This document shows positions 14,898 to 15,134 of a stretch of DNA of 15,134 bases, piece by piece. How positions within the stretch are numbered: the stretch's first letter is position 1; the number at the start of each line of letters is the position of its first letter. The notes below the pieces were generated by a model, which was not told the DNA's origin, made no database searches, and was given only the letters and a program-made list of their open reading frames with translations. Location of the stretch: the NCBI GenBank assembly GCA_963933065.1, contig CAWVUB010000053.1:1-15134 (forward strand), given 5' to 3'. The stretch comes from UBA9410 sp963933065 (GTDB lineage Bacteria; Actinomycetota; Acidimicrobiia; Acidimicrobiales; MedAcidi-G1). A program made the position numbers and the translations under genes.

Positions 14898-14928
14898 ACC
14901 CTGAACAATTTTAATAGCACTGAATATG
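14891..14928 (+). promoter_or_regulatory. Probable rRNA operon promoter region
   Basis: A -35-like TGGACA (14891-14896) is followed by the only AT-rich stretch of the interval (AATTTTAATAGCACTGAATAT). This lies about 160-190 bases before the 16S gene, a usual leader distance. I cannot fix the -10: TAATAG (14912) and GAATAT (14922) are both candidates with imperfect spacing. Confidence 0.35.
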
Positions 14929-14935
14929 GACAACT

Positions 14936-14957
14936 GTGGCCGACTTCGGTCGACCAC
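14936..14957 (+). repeat. 16S leader hairpin with UUCG tetraloop
   Basis: GTGGCCGAC and GTCGACCAC pair over nine positions with one C-A mismatch, closed by the very stable C(UUCG)G tetraloop. It lies at the start of the presumed transcribed leader, where rRNA transcripts often carry antitermination or processing hairpins. Confidence 0.55.
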
Positions 14958-14972
14958 TATTGCCCTGTGCCA

Positions 14973-15002
14973 GGTCGGACGGGATTGGTGTCCCGCTCGG
15001 CC
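14973..15002 (+). repeat. 16S leader hairpin, 12-pair arms
   Basis: Arms 14973-14984 and 14991-15002 pair over twelve positions, with two G-U pairs and one mismatch, around the six-base loop TTGGTG. The inner five pairs CGGGA/TCCCG are perfect. It is probably a leader structure of the rRNA precursor. Confidence 0.5.
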
Positions 15003-15014
15003 TCAAACTCGCGT

Positions 15015-15038
15015 CGGCAACACCTTCGGGAGTTGTCG
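15015..15038 (+). repeat. 16S leader hairpin with UUCG tetraloop
   Basis: CGGCAACACC and GGAGTTGTCG pair with one G-U pair and one A-A mismatch around a C(UUCG)G loop. It belongs to the row of hairpins before the 16S gene. Confidence 0.55.
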
Positions 15039-15053
15039 CACCAATGATTCGAC

Positions 15054-15080
15054 GGCAGGAACGCTTCGGCGACCCCTGCC
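15054..15080 (+). repeat. Hairpin directly before 16S with UUCG tetraloop
   Basis: The outer GGCAGG/CCTGCC (six perfect pairs) and inner CGC/GCG, closed by UUCG, form a hairpin ending seven bases before the probable mature 16S end. The octamer TTCGACGG occurs both just before it (15048-15055) and at the 16S start (15087-15094). It may be involved in 16S 5' processing. Confidence 0.55.
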
Positions 15081-15087
15081 TGAGATT

Positions 15088-15134
15088 TCGACGGAGAGTT
15101 TGATCCTGGCTCAGGACGAACGCTGGCGGCGGGC
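15088..15134 (+). rRNA. rrs: 16S ribosomal RNA, 5' end (partial, runs off the window)
   Basis: AGAGTTTGATCCTGGCTCAG at 15095-15114 is the universal 16S 5' sequence (E. coli positions 8-27), followed by GACGAACGCTGGCGGC. Counting back places the mature 5' end near 15088. Only about 47 bases are present. The sequence ends GGCGGCGGGC, where many actinobacteria have GGCGGCGTGC, so this is a possible lineage marker. The gene reads in the same direction as tyrS. Confidence 0.95.

Larger units (their letters stand above)
14521..15087. other. tyrS-16S interval with many inverted repeats, no convincing gene
   Basis: This 567-bp stretch holds no reading frame I can support. It contains several hairpin-forming repeats (listed separately), a likely rRNA promoter near 14890-14930, and the transcribed 16S leader. 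An 11-bp direct repeat CGATCGCGAGT occurs at 14597-14607 and 14874-14884. No hairpin with a T-run typical of an intrinsic terminator follows tyrS, so how tyrS transcription ends before the rRNA operon is unclear. Confidence 0.6.

Noticed and set aside
14632..14904. A 90-codon plus-strand open frame in the tyrS-16S interval
   Set aside because: It runs through several inverted repeats and ends near the likely rRNA promoter, has no family resemblance, and has a mixed low-complexity composition.
1..15134. CRISPR array, insertion sequence, prophage or defence genes
   Set aside because: No regularly spaced repeats, transposase, integrase or nuclease motifs were seen; the coding content is housekeeping throughout.

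Overview
The window is ordinary chromosomal DNA of moderately high GC content from a bacterium, most likely an actinomycete. The evidence for this is the gene order argC-argJ-argB-argD-argF-argR-argG-argH with argR inside the operon, frequent GTG starts in 4-bp stop/start overlaps, promoters that look leaderless, a class A penicillin-binding protein with C-terminal PASTA repeats, and an actinobacterial-type 16S 5' end. The ornithine carbamoyltransferase sequence (SVRTRNSMEMAVFQLGGHP) reminds me of Acidimicrobiia. That placement is from memory and unverified.

Layout. Positions 1-264 hold the 3' end of a zinc-type quinone oxidoreductase/alcohol dehydrogenase gene. A 151-bp gap carries two 18-bp ARG-box palindromes (357-374, 390-407) and a -10 element placed so that transcription would start at the A of the argC ATG. 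Positions 416-8858 hold the arginine biosynthesis operon argCJBDFRGH, tightly packed except for a 68-bp gap before argG. A hotdog thioesterase (8870-9253) and a Nudix hydrolase (9250-9840) follow on the same strand, close enough to be the tail of the operon.

On the minus strand, a class A PBP (13091-10410) is followed by a coupled single-pass membrane protein of unknown function (10413-9868). This pair converges on the Nudix gene with only 27 bp between. Divergent from the PBP, tyrS (13234-14520) reads rightward from another apparently leaderless promoter. The 567 bp between tyrS and the 16S gene hold no convincing gene but many inverted repeats, four of them UUCG-type or otherwise strong hairpins next to the rRNA. 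The window ends about 47 bases into the 16S rRNA.

How the genes work together. argB, argC and argD convert N-acetylglutamate to N-acetylornithine. argJ transfers the acetyl group back to glutamate and releases ornithine, and argF, argG and argH complete arginine. ArgR, encoded in the operon, probably binds the two ARG boxes with arginine and represses the whole unit, including itself. ArgB has the N-terminal helix of arginine-inhibited kinases, so control is probably at both enzyme and transcription level. No previously undescribed system is evident. The points most worth a second look are the roughly 105-residue insertion in the PBP transpeptidase domain, its lipoprotein-like signal, the leaderless ARG-controlled promoter, and the structured tyrS-16S interval.
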